Positions 6,741 to 13,809 of a stretch of 13,830 nucleotides of DNA are shown in pieces. The notes beneath the pieces were generated by a model that made no database searches, was not told the DNA's origin, and was given only the letters and a program-made list of their open reading frames with translations. Where the stretch lies: the NCBI GenBank assembly GCA_947628395.1, contig CANQZP010000034.1:1-13830 (forward strand), written 5' to 3'. Each line of letters starts with the position of its first letter. Position 1 is the first letter of the stretch. The DNA comes from an uncultured Clostridia bacterium (GTDB lineage: Bacteria > Bacillota > Clostridia > TANB77 > CAG-508). Both the position numbers and the translations under genes were made by a program.

Positions 6741-7743
6741 ACTGATTTTGATTTTCATTTTCATTTAAATCTGGTAATTCAATTTTTATTTCGTTTGTAT
6801 CTACTACTTCTTCTTGTGGCTTACGACCTCTACGTTTTCTAGGCCTATCTGTAAACATTTCTTTAGCTGCTCCTAAACTACTTAAAGTTGATGTAGCTTC
6901 AAAAGGAATAAATATTTTATTAGCATCACCTTTAGCAACTTCTTGAAGAGCTTCTAATGATTTTAATTGAATTAATTTTTCATCTGGATCAGCATCTTTA
7001 ATAGCATCATATATAACTTGAATTTCTTTTGCTTTAGCTTCAGCTACTTGACGAATTGCATCAGCTTCACCAGTAGCTTTTCTAATTTTAGCTTCTCTTT
7101 CGGCCTCTGCATCTAATATAGCAGCTTCTTTTCTACCTTCAGCAAGTGTAATTGAAGATTGTCTTTCACCTTCTGCTTGAAGAATTAAAGCTCTTTTATT
7201 TCTTTCTGCATTCATTTGTTTCTCCATTGCATCTCTAATATCTGGTGGTGGAGAGATATCTACAATTTCCACACGTTCAACTTTACAACCCCATTGGAAT
7301 GTAGCTTCATCTAATATTGCTCTTAATTGTTCATTTATTAAATCTCTTGATCCAAAAGTTTCATCTAATTCCATTTTACCAACAATATCACGAATTGTAG
7401 TAATAGATAAATATTCTATACCTTTTTTTAGAGATTGAATTTCGTATACTGCTTTTGCAGGATCAATGATTTTATAAAATACAACAGTATCTATAGTAAT
7501 AGTAACATTATCTGATGTGATAACACCTTGTGGTGGAACATCCATAGTTTGTTGTTTTAAGCTAACTACTGAACGAACAGTATCTAAAAATGGAATTATT
7601 ATAGTAAGTCCGGCTTCAGCAACTTTATGAAATTTTCCTAGTCTTTCAATAATGTATACTTCAGATTGTTTAACGATTTTAATAGACATGAATGCTAGTA
7701 TTATAAGCAATGCTAAAATTATAATCATTATAATAGTAGGCAT
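6739..7743 (-). CDS. SPFH/Band 7 (stomatin, QmcA-like) membrane protein
   Basis: This is a 334-residue membrane scaffold protein of the stomatin/prohibitin group. An N-terminal hydrophobic helix (2-22) is followed by the Band 7 domain, with IIERLGKFHKVAEAGLTIIIPF (31-52), the VPPQGVITSDN segment (69-79) and WGCKVERVEIVDISPPPDI (151-169). An Ala/Glu/Arg-rich coiled coil (about 172-245) with repeated AEGER/AEAERE units then drives oligomerisation. The tail from 300 is unusual: basic RPRKRRGRKP (300-309) and then an acidic Asn/Glu-rich end. The start at 7743 is chosen because GGGAGG (7751-7756) sits seven bases upstream; an earlier ATG at 7758 overlaps that site and lacks one of its own. No nfeD partner gene is adjacent. 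Confidence 0.93.
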   Translation of the reverse strand: MPTIIMIIILALLIILAFMSIKIVKQSEVYIIERLGKFHKVAEAGLTIIIPFLDTVRSVVSLKQQTMDVPPQGVITSDNVTITIDTVVFYKIIDPAKAVYEIQSLKKGIEYLSITTIRDIVGKMELDETFGSRDLINEQLRAILDEATFQWGCKVERVEIVDISPPPDIRDAMEKQMNAERNKRALILQAEGERQSSITLAEGRKEAAILDAEAEREAKIRKATGEADAIRQVAEAKAKEIQVIYDAIKDADPDEKLIQLKSLEALQEVAKGDANKIFIPFEATSTLSSLGAAKEMFTDRPRKRRGRKPQEEVVDTNEIKIELPDLNENENQNQ

Positions 7744-7750
7744 AATTTTT

Positions 7751-7756
7751 CCTCCC
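7751..7756 (-). promoter_or_regulatory. Ribosome binding site that fixes the SPFH start
   Basis: GGGAGG on the minus strand ends seven bases before the ATG at 7743. The alternative ATG at 7758-7756 lies partly within this motif, so it cannot use it. Confidence 0.8.
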
Positions 7757-7807
7757 ATAAATTTATTTTTATATAAAATTTGTCAAATTTTCCATAATTA
7801 CATAATT

Positions 7808-7816
7808 ATTATACCA
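7808..7816 (-). promoter_or_regulatory. Extended -10 promoter of the SPFH gene
   Basis: On the minus strand the sequence reads TGG-TATAAT, an extended -10 (TGnTATAAT) that needs no good -35. The -35 region is poor. Transcription would start near 7801, leaving a leader of about 58 bases. Confidence 0.6.
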
Positions 7817-7868
7817 TATAATCGCCTAAAAATAAAGACTTTTTTAAAAAATAAATAAATTTATTAAA

Positions 7869-7897
7869 ATGACTTTAATAAAAAAGTATTTTATGAT
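7869..7897 (+). promoter_or_regulatory. Probable promoter of the envelope gene operon
   Basis: ATGACT (7869-7874, four of six -35 bases) and TATGAT (7892-7897, five of six -10 bases) are spaced by 17 bp. The expected start near 7904 is followed by aggag (7921-7925) before the ATG at 7937. Confidence 0.5.
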
Positions 7898-7936
7898 ATA
7901 AATAAACTAAATATAAAATAAGGAGTAAAAATAAAA

Positions 7937-8980
7937 ATGAGAAAACGCAAAAAGAGAAAAACTAGCTTATATAAAAGGCTTTTCATCGTTTTCGTAGAAT
8001 TAATTATTGTACTTAATATACTAAGATATGCGGCATTTTTTAAAAAAGATGTTGATGACGGAAAAGTTCATTTAATATTAGATAATGATTTAATTAGTGA
8101 GCTTGAAAGTGATATATATATTGATAATAATGATATTATTTACTTATCAAAAGATGATATGACAAATTTATTTGATAGTAATTTATATGAAGAAAAAACT
8201 GAAAATAATACTGTAAAACTAATTTCTACTTGTGAAAATAAAATAATGACTATTGTAGAAAATGAAAATCATATTTTTGTAAATGGTGTAAGAAAGAAAA
8301 TAAGAGGAAGTCTTATAAATAAAGATGATACTTATTATATTCCAATATCCGAATTACAAGATATATATAATATAGAGTTAAATTATATAAATGACAAAAA
8401 GGTTGTAGATATTGAATTTTTATCAAAAGAAAAAGAAACGGCATATGTAAATAGAAATATAAAGTTAAAGTATAAGATGACTAATATTTCAAAAAGTCTT
8501 CAAAATATAAATCAGGGAGAATCTGTAACAATTATTGAAGATATGAAGGGAAGTTGGACAAGGGTAAAAACTCAAAAAGGAAATATTGGTTATGTCAAGG
8601 ATAGAAGGTTGGCTAAAAAGACAAAGGTGAGAGAAAATTTAGATAAAGTAAAATATGATGATTTAGATTTAAATTCTGATACTATAAGGACTCTAAAAAA
8701 AGAAGATTTGGATGAAAATATAGAGACTCTTATAGAAAATAGCGATAAAAGACAAGAACTAATAAATAAAATTGTAGATTCATCAATTGCAAATTCATTA
8801 AAAGGTGTAAAGATTTGTTTTTATGATATACAAAATAAAGATAATTATTATAGATTTTTAATAGAATTAAAGCCATATCTTCAAGATTATGGTATGTGCT
8901 TAATAGTTTCAAAAGATGATAATTTAGATAATGACAAATTAGAAAAAATTGCAGATATACTAATAGAAAAAGGAGAATAA
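7937..8980 (+). CDS. Membrane-anchored CAO-like / SH3 protein with a decayed GH18 domain
   Basis: The 347-residue protein has a basic N-terminus, a membrane anchor (about 13-34) and then an extracellular part. Residues 42-165 resemble the copper amine oxidase N-terminal-like stalk domain (YLSKDDM, YYIPISELQDIYNI). Residues 168-225 form an SH3b domain (VTIIED...GSWTRVKTQKGNIGYVKD). Full-length clostridial relatives continue with a GH18 hydrolase barrel. Here only residues about 270-327 resemble it: RQELINKIVD and YYRFLIELKPYLQDYG match the helix regions around the catalytic strand. The catalytic DGxDxDxE is KGVKICFY (289-296), so all acidic residues are gone, and most of the barrel is missing. 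It is probably a non-enzymatic wall-binding protein. It lies one base before mltG, hence the same operon. Confidence 0.8.
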   Translation: MRKRKKRKTSLYKRLFIVFVELIIVLNILRYAAFFKKDVDDGKVHLILDNDLISELESDIYIDNNDIIYLSKDDMTNLFDSNLYEEKTENNTVKLISTCENKIMTIVENENHIFVNGVRKKIRGSLINKDDTYYIPISELQDIYNIELNYINDKKVVDIEFLSKEKETAYVNRNIKLKYKMTNISKSLQNINQGESVTIIEDMKGSWTRVKTQKGNIGYVKDRRLAKKTKVRENLDKVKYDDLDLNSDTIRTLKKEDLDENIETLIENSDKRQELINKIVDSSIANSLKGVKICFYDIQNKDNYYRFLIELKPYLQDYGMCLIVSKDDNLDNDKLEKIADILIEKGE

Positions 8981-8981
8981 G

Positions 8982-10076
8982 ATGAAAAAAAGTAAGTTAA
9001 AAGTAGCAATATTGATTATATTTTTAATTATAGTTGTAGTAATACTAGGAGGATTTATATATTATAAAAGTTCATTAAAAGCAATAAAGAATAATAAAAC
9101 TGTGATAGTAGATATTCCAAAACAAAGCGGAATTGCTGATATTGCTAAAATTTTAAAAGACAATGATTTAATAAAAAATGACTTTACTTTTAAAGTTTAT
9201 TGCAAGCTAAATAAAAAAGTAAATATGCAAGCTGGAAAATATGAATTTAGTGATAATATGGATGTAAAACAAATTATTGAAAAGCTAGAAAAAGGTGATA
9301 TATATTCAGAAGAAATAACTATTACTTTTTTAGAAGGAAAAAACATGAGAAATATTGCTAGAGTAATAGCTGAAAATACAGTAAATTCTGAAGATGATGT
9401 TTTTGAATTGTTAAAAGATGAAGAATATCTTGATAAAATTATAGATAAATATAGTTTTTTAACAGATGAGATAAAAAATGATGATATATATTATAGTCTA
9501 GAAGGATATTTATTCCCAGATACATATACATTTGAAAATAAAAATGTTTCAGTAGAAAATATCTTTGGTAAGATGCTAGATAAAATGGATAGTGTATTAA
9601 AAGAATATGAGATGGAAATAAAAAGCATGAATAATTATTCAATTCACAATATACTTACTCTTGCTTCAATGCTAGAGCAAGAAGGGATTTCTCTTGATGA
9701 CAGAAGTAAAATAGCAACAGTTTTCTATAATAGGTTAAAAGCTAAAATGCCTCTTCAAAGTGATGTAACAACATATTATGGTTTAGGAATTGATATGGGA
9801 GAAAGGGATTTAACAGAAGCTGAAATAAATGATAAAAATCCATATAATACTAGAAATTATGAATCAGCAGGAAAGTTACCAGTAGGACCTGTTTGTAGCC
9901 CAAGTAGAGAGTCTATTGAGGCTATAATAAATCCATCAGAGGATGAAGATGTAGAAAAAGCATTATATTTTGTTGCAGATAAAAATGGAAAAGTATATTT
10001 CAATAATACTAATTCAGAACATGAAAAGACAATTAGAGAATTAAAACAAAAAGGATTATGGTATGAATATGAATAA
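8982..10076 (+). CDS. mltG: Endolytic murein transglycosylase MltG (YceG-like)
   Basis: MltG cuts nascent peptidoglycan strands within the chain at the membrane and acts as a terminase of glycan polymerisation. The 364-residue protein has an N-terminal membrane helix (about 7-28), a LysM-like subdomain (about 40-105; VDIPKQSGIADIAKILKDN), and the YceG catalytic domain. Key motifs are LEGYLFPDTY (173-182), LASMLEQEG with the catalytic Glu232, IATVFYNRL (244-252), LQSDVT (258-263) and the conserved PYNTRNYESAGKLPVGPVCSPS block (287-308). The start has a ggag site four to ten bases downstream of the preceding coding end, and one base separates the genes, so translation is likely coupled. Pairing with a wall-binding SH3 protein fits a role in wall growth. 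Confidence 0.95.
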   Translation: MKKSKLKVAILIIFLIIVVVILGGFIYYKSSLKAIKNNKTVIVDIPKQSGIADIAKILKDNDLIKNDFTFKVYCKLNKKVNMQAGKYEFSDNMDVKQIIEKLEKGDIYSEEITITFLEGKNMRNIARVIAENTVNSEDDVFELLKDEEYLDKIIDKYSFLTDEIKNDDIYYSLEGYLFPDTYTFENKNVSVENIFGKMLDKMDSVLKEYEMEIKSMNNYSIHNILTLASMLEQEGISLDDRSKIATVFYNRLKAKMPLQSDVTTYYGLGIDMGERDLTEAEINDKNPYNTRNYESAGKLPVGPVCSPSRESIEAIINPSEDEDVEKALYFVADKNGKVYFNNTNSEHEKTIRELKQKGLWYEYE

Positions 10077-10095
10077 AATATAAGGAGAAAAAAAT

Positions 10096-10290
10096 ATGCC
10101 AGAATTTTTAATAAAAAGAGAACCGAAAAAAGAAGACTTAGTACCACTTCCATGTAGGATTGAAAAGGATATAATGGGAGAATTTAAAAAAATAGCAAAC
10201 GAATATCAAATTTTTAATATGAATGGTTTGATTACAGATGCAATTAAATTTGCACTTGATAATTTAAAAATTGAAGAAGATGATGAATAA
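10096..10290 (+). CDS. Small ribbon-helix-helix-like protein
   Basis: This 64-residue protein begins with a charged arm (EFLIKREPKKEDL) and then shows VPLPCRIEKDIMGEFKKIANEYQIFNMNGLITDAIKFALDNL (16-57), the beta-strand, helix, turn, helix pattern of MetJ/Arc/CopG-type proteins. These usually bind DNA as dimers. No toxin gene is beside it, so an antitoxin role has no support. It lies 19 bases after mltG with its own aaggag (10082-10087) and ends before a strong terminator, so it is the last gene of the operon. I cannot tell whether it regulates this operon or others. Confidence 0.75.
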   Translation: MPEFLIKREPKKEDLVPLPCRIEKDIMGEFKKIANEYQIFNMNGLITDAIKFALDNLKIEEDDE

Positions 10291-10294
10291 AATT

Positions 10295-10333
10295 AAAATA
10301 AGACTTTAGAAATTTCTAAGGTCTTATTTTTTT
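10295..10333 (+). terminator. Intrinsic terminator of the mltG operon
   Basis: The arms 10295-10310 and 10315-10330 (aaaataagac... with ...gtcttatttt) form a 16-bp stem with one G-T pair and a four-base loop, followed by a T-run to 10333. It begins five bases after the stop codon of the small ribbon-helix-helix gene. Confidence 0.88.
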
Positions 10334-10436
10334 GCCTTCTATGCTATAGCACTTAATGGACATACAATTCATATAATAAATAGTAGGCAGGATATTAAAA
10401 ACATGCTATGAATCTTAAAAGGAGGATGCTAGACTA

Positions 10437-10928
10437 ATGAAAAATACTAAAAATATAGTAATAGGAGCATTATTAATTGCAATAGTAACTATGGTAGTAG
10501 GCTATTCTACATTTGCTACTCAATTAACATTAAATGGAACGGCTGAAATTACTGGTGTATGGGAAGTAAAAATAACTGGTATTGAAGCCCAAGATGTTAG
10601 TGAAGGTTGTGATGAGGGAGAGCTAAAATATACTAATACAAGTGCTACATTTGATGCAAAGCTAGTAAAACCTGGTGATTCGATAACTTATGTAGTAACA
10701 GTTGAAAATACTGGAACTATAGATGCTACTTTAGATAGTGCAACTTTTACTCCTGAAGAAGGAGGTTCACCTGCAATTAGCTATACTACTACAGACCCTA
10801 CAACTTCATTAGGAGCAGGGGAGCAAACAACATTTACAGTAAAAGTAGTTTATAATGAAGGAACAACAGAAGTACCAGAAGTTAAAACTAAAACAATTAC
10901 TGGAATTATAGAATATGTTCAAGAGTGA
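10437..10928 (+). CDS. TasA/CalY-like secreted protein A with SipW-type signal peptide
   Basis: The 163-residue protein begins with a SipW-type signal peptide: MKNTKN, a hydrophobic core (7-22), then GYSTFATQL (22-30), with cleavage probably near Ala27. The mature part is a beta-rich domain of the TasA/camelysin type, seen in LNGTAEITGVWEVKI (32-46) and in KPGDSITYVVTVENTGTIDATL (78-99), a pattern typical of these fibre or surface proteins. It has one cysteine (Cys58 in SEGCDEG), conserved in the paralog at 13183-13677. Ribosome site aaaggagg (10420-10427) fixes the start. A signal peptidase gene follows at 60 bases with a hairpin between them. It is probably the abundant substrate of that peptidase. 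Its mature fate (fibre, wall or matrix) is inference. Confidence 0.85.
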   Translation: MKNTKNIVIGALLIAIVTMVVGYSTFATQLTLNGTAEITGVWEVKITGIEAQDVSEGCDEGELKYTNTSATFDAKLVKPGDSITYVVTVENTGTIDATLDSATFTPEEGGSPAISYTTTDPTTSLGAGEQTTFTVKVVYNEGTTEVPEVKTKTITGIIEYVQE

Positions 10929-10933
10929 AAAAA

Positions 10934-10970
10934 GACAGCTAGAAATATTTTTTTAATATTTCTAGCTGTC
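10934..10970 (+). terminator. Intercistronic hairpin between substrate and signal peptidase genes
   Basis: A perfect 16-bp stem (10934-10949 with 10955-10970) closes a five-T loop five bases after the stop codon. No T-run follows (aaataaaagg), so it is not a normal terminator. It likely protects or delimits the 3' end of the upstream message, allowing more substrate than peptidase to be made. The next ribosome site (aaaggtgag) begins seven bases after it. Confidence 0.55.
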
Positions 10971-10987
10971 AAATAAAAGGTGAGAAA

Positions 10988-12106
10988 ATGAAAAATAAAT
11001 TTTTATTAGTGGTTTTAGCTATTTATTTAGTACTAAAATTAGTGGGTTTAACTAATATTGCGGATCCAATATTTTGGGGACTTATATTGATTTATTTAAT
11101 ATTTTATATAAAAGAATTTCATGTTAGATTTCATAAAAACAGAAAATATTTTGTTTACATGGTTATAATTTCATCAATTAATAGTGTTGCTTTTTTCTAT
11201 TTGGGATTTATTTTTGGATTCTTAAAAAATCCTTATATCAATAATATAAATTTACTATTTAAAAATATTATTATAAAAATAATTCCTATAATTAGCATAG
11301 AATTTTCAAGAAATATTATTCTAACAAGAAATAGAGAAAATAAATATTTGATAGTTTTTGTAACATTATTATTTATATTACTAGAAATAAATTATAATAC
11401 AGTAATTGATTTATTTTCAGATAGGGAAGAGCTTTTTGAATATGTTTGTAAGGAAATTTTACCAATTATATCTTGTGGAATATTATATACTTACTTAACA
11501 CTTCAAGGTTCATATTCGCTTCCTTTAACATATAGAATATTTAAAGAATTAACTATTATCATGTTACCAGTAATTCCAGATTTAGATTGGTTTGCATATG
11601 GTTCATTATTTATTTTGTCGCCAACAATTATTTATTTTATATTCAAATATAAATTTGTAAAAAGCAAAAAAGACATAAGAAAGAGAAGAAAATTATATAT
11701 AGATAAAATTACTTATGGAATAACTATAATTTTATCTATAACTTTAATTTGTTTTATGCTAGGATTTTTTAAATATGAGCCAATAACAATACTTTCTAAT
11801 AGTATGAATCCTGCACTTTATAAAGCTGATGTCGTAATATATAAAAAGCTAAATGATACTGAGCTAGAAAAAATTCCTGTAGATAGCATTATAATCTATA
11901 CTTTAGGAGATCAAAATATTGCTCATAGAGTAATTGATAGAATAGATGATAGCGGAAATATTTTATATAAAACAAAAGGCGATTCTAATAATGTAGCAGA
12001 TACAAATTTAGTAAAAACAAACCAAATAAAAGGTGTTTATGTTTTTTATATAAGGTATATTGGTTTTCCATCTGTTTGGCTATATAGCTTTTTGAGCCAA
12101 AAATAA
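10988..12106 (+). CDS. SipW/Sec11-type signal peptidase I with large N-terminal multi-helix region
   Basis: This is a membrane serine protease that removes signal peptides, of the Ser-His type used by SipW, archaea and the ER rather than the Ser-Lys type. The catalytic domain lies at the C-terminus: ILSNSMNPAL carries nucleophile Ser272, NIAHRV carries His313, and TKGDSNNVAD carries the conserved acidic pair Asp332 and Asp338. A hydrophobic segment closes the protein (about 349-368). Typical SipW is about 190 residues. Here the protein has 372, because residues 1-240 add about seven more hydrophobic helices (near 3-20, 25-42, 53-78, 90-108, 120-137, 153-172 and 185-220) before the usual anchor helix (241-260). 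I do not recognise that region. It is in an operon with one TasA-like gene and a DUF5305 gene. Confidence 0.88.
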   Translation: MKNKFLLVVLAIYLVLKLVGLTNIADPIFWGLILIYLIFYIKEFHVRFHKNRKYFVYMVIISSINSVAFFYLGFIFGFLKNPYINNINLLFKNIIIKIIPIISIEFSRNIILTRNRENKYLIVFVTLLFILLEINYNTVIDLFSDREELFEYVCKEILPIISCGILYTYLTLQGSYSLPLTYRIFKELTIIMLPVIPDLDWFAYGSLFILSPTIIYFIFKYKFVKSKKDIRKRRKLYIDKITYGITIILSITLICFMLGFFKYEPITILSNSMNPALYKADVVIYKKLNDTELEKIPVDSIIIYTLGDQNIAHRVIDRIDDSGNILYKTKGDSNNVADTNLVKTNQIKGVYVFYIRYIGFPSVWLYSFLSQK

Positions 12107-12110
12107 AATA

Positions 12111-12117
12111 GGAGGAG
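12111..12117 (+). promoter_or_regulatory. Ribosome binding site before an ATA start
   Basis: GGAGGAG (12111-12117) is a near-perfect Shine-Dalgarno sequence. No ATG, GTG or TTG lies in frame downstream until GTG at 12352. Three ATA codons follow at once (12118, 12121, 12124); the one at 12124 is at the best spacing, eight bases after GGAGG. Confidence 0.75.
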
Positions 12118-12123
12118 ATAATA

Positions 12124-13143
12124 ATAAAAAATATTAAGAAAATTGATTTTATTGCTGTAATCATAATTATAATAGGAATTATTTTTTTAAAACTTGGATT
12201 AAGTTATAAGGAAAATATATCGCCAATATGTACTTATAATGTACAAAAAAGTAGTAATTATGAAGTTTTATTAAAACCAAATGATTTTTATGCAGAAAAA
12301 ATATTACCAGCAGGTGGATATTATGCTTCAAAATCAATAGATTCATTTAAGGTGAATTTTCAATATGATTTTAGACAAAATAAAAAAGGTGATATTGAAT
12401 ATAATTATGATGTTAAGGCTGATTTGATTGGAATTGTAGAATCAAATAATGACAAAAATAAAGAAGTATGGACAAGGAATTTTGTACTTAAAGAAAAAAG
12501 TAATTATAAATCAGAAAATAATTATGATTTTTTAGTTAATGAAAATGTTGATATTGACTATGAATATTATAATAATTTGGCACGTTCTTATGAAAATACT
12601 TATGATATTACAATCAATACTATTTTAAAAGTATATTTTAATATTAATATTGAAGATATGAAAATAGAAAATAAAATAAATGATTATATTGAAATAGATA
12701 TTCCTATAACAAATACTGTTACAGAAGTTAAAGAAAATTATGATACTGTAACTAAAAAAGAGGTTTTGCAAAATAGGGAAGATGTAGAAAAAGAAAAAAA
12801 TATTATAATTATAATAAGCATAGTTTTAATAACAGGTGGAATAATTTTAATTATTTTTAGGATTATACAAATATATAGAAATCAAAGAAAAGATATGTAT
12901 AGTTATAATATAAATCATATTTTAAAATATTATAAAGATTTAATTGTATCTGTAAAAAATAAGCCTAATATATCTGACTTAAAACTTATGGAGATAGATT
13001 ATTTTGATGATTTAATAGATGTTGCTGAGCAAAATCAAACAAATATTATTTTCCATGAAGAAAATAATAAAAAAGGAAATTTATATGTTATAGTTGATAA
13101 GTATGTATATCAATATAAAATAACATCTAATAAACTAAAATAG
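12124..13143 (+). CDS. DUF5305 membrane protein, apparent ATA start codon
   Basis: Read from ATA at 12124 the protein has 339 residues. It has an N-terminal helix (about 8-26), an extracytoplasmic domain (27-225), a second helix (about 226-248), and a cytoplasmic tail. YEVLLKPNDFYAEKILPAGGYYASKSIDSF (46-75) followed by FQYDF and IEYNYDVKADLIG matches DUF5305, and the tail (ILKYYKDLIVSV, FDDLIDVAEQ, YVIVDKYVYQYKI) does too. Such proteins accompany SipW-type peptidases and camelysin-like substrates; their activity is unknown. A GTG at 12352 would drop the first helix and the conserved N-terminal motif and has no ribosome site. The open frame begins after TAG at 12109. Either ATA is used, or an ATG was lost by mutation or sequencing error. 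Confidence 0.8.
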   Translation: MKNIKKIDFIAVIIIIIGIIFLKLGLSYKENISPICTYNVQKSSNYEVLLKPNDFYAEKILPAGGYYASKSIDSFKVNFQYDFRQNKKGDIEYNYDVKADLIGIVESNNDKNKEVWTRNFVLKEKSNYKSENNYDFLVNENVDIDYEYYNNLARSYENTYDITINTILKVYFNINIEDMKIENKINDYIEIDIPITNTVTEVKENYDTVTKKEVLQNREDVEKEKNIIIIISIVLITGGIILIIFRIIQIYRNQRKDMYSYNINHILKYYKDLIVSVKNKPNISDLKLMEIDYFDDLIDVAEQNQTNIIFHEENNKKGNLYVIVDKYVYQYKITSNKLK

Positions 13144-13176
13144 GGATAATAAGAAAAAACTTATTATCCCTATTTT
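13137..13176 (+). terminator. Bidirectional terminator between DUF5305 and TasA-like B
   Basis: Perfect 17-bp arms (13137-13153 and 13160-13176) close a six-A loop. The left arm contains the DUF5305 stop codon (13141-13143). A short T-run is present on each strand, so it can end both convergent transcripts, which are only 39 bases apart. Confidence 0.85.
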
Positions 13177-13182
13177 AATTTA

Positions 13183-13677
13183 TCATTCTTGAACATATTC
13201 TACAATACCAGTTAAAGTTTTACTTTTTACTGATGGAACTTCAGTAGAAGTAGTAATATATTCTGCTATTACTGAAAATGTAGTCTGATCACCAGCTTTT
13301 AATTCGTGTTTTAAATCTGTTGTTACAAAATTAATTGCCTCCGAGCCATTTAATTGCTCTAGAAAAACGACGGTACCCAAAGTGGCATCTATTGTACCTT
13401 CATTTTTTATTGTTATTACATAAGTTATTGAATCACCAGGTTTTTCTAATTTTGAATCAAATGACATAGTTGTATTAGTATATTTAGGTGTTCCTTCATC
13501 ACATCCTTCACTAACAGATGTAGCTTCAATATTAATTATTCTTACATCCCATTCACCCATAATTTCAGTAGTAGATGAGTTTAATTTTAATTGAGTTGCA
13601 AATGTTGAATATCCAATTGACATTGCCAGTAGTACGATTGATACAGATATTATTATAACATTTCTAGTTCTTTTCAT
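13183..13677 (-). CDS. TasA/CalY-like secreted protein B, paralog of A
   Basis: This 164-residue protein is a clear paralog of the protein at 10437-10928. Shared blocks include GYSTFATQL at the signal peptide end (22-30), SEGCDEG (56-62) with the single Cys59, KYTNT, KPGDSITYV, GTIDATL, AGDQTTF and the C-terminal end TGIVEYVQE. The signal peptide core is residues 7-22. The middle of the protein (about 104-125) differs most. It is on the opposite strand and converges with the peptidase operon, so it has its own promoter and can be made independently. AGGGGG (13685-13690) seven bases upstream fixes the start. It is probably also cleaved by the SipW-type peptidase nearby. Co-assembly with protein A, or use as an alternative or minor subunit, is inference. 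Confidence 0.85.
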   Translation of the reverse strand: MKRTRNVIIISVSIVLLAMSIGYSTFATQLKLNSSTTEIMGEWDVRIINIEATSVSEGCDEGTPKYTNTTMSFDSKLEKPGDSITYVITIKNEGTIDATLGTVVFLEQLNGSEAINFVTTDLKHELKAGDQTTFSVIAEYITTSTEVPSVKSKTLTGIVEYVQE

Positions 13678-13800
13678 GTTATTACCCCCTTTCTATGTAA
13701 GGTAGTGTAAACTAATTTTATTTTTTATTTAGTTACACCCCTGTGTTTTCAAGGGTTATATCACTTTTTTACAATTTAAAAATGATACCCCCTCTTTTTA

Positions 13801-13809
13801 TGGTATAAT
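13801..13809 (+). promoter_or_regulatory. Extended -10 promoter at the right edge
   Basis: TGG-TATAAT is an extended -10 on the plus strand with a poor -35. It points out of the window and would start near 13816, serving a gene beyond the edge. Upstream of it (13691-13800) lies the control region of TasA-like B; I see no clear promoter for B, only a small inverted repeat acac-ccct-gtgt near 13735-13746. Confidence 0.5.

Noticed and set aside
7744..7758. Upstream ATG for the SPFH protein (adds MGGKI)
   Set aside because: That ATG overlaps the GGGAGG ribosome site that serves the ATG at 7743 and has no site of its own.
10096..10290. Antitoxin of a toxin-antitoxin pair
   Set aside because: The protein is ribbon-helix-helix-like, but the next feature is a terminator and no toxin-sized gene is adjacent.
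10334..10436. Riboswitch or structured leader upstream of TasA-like A
   Set aside because: Only short, scattered complementarity is visible and no known riboswitch core is recognisable; a TATAAT at 10372-10377 has no good -35 partner.
10926..10928. Alternative genetic code with TGA as tryptophan
   Set aside because: Both TasA-like paralogs end at the same aligned residue (EYVQE) with TGA, and DUF421 also ends at TGA in a coupled overlap, so TGA acts as stop.
12352..12354. GTG as the start of the DUF5305 protein
   Set aside because: It has no ribosome site and would remove the first helix and the conserved LKPN region, while the upstream frame is open and follows a strong ribosome site.
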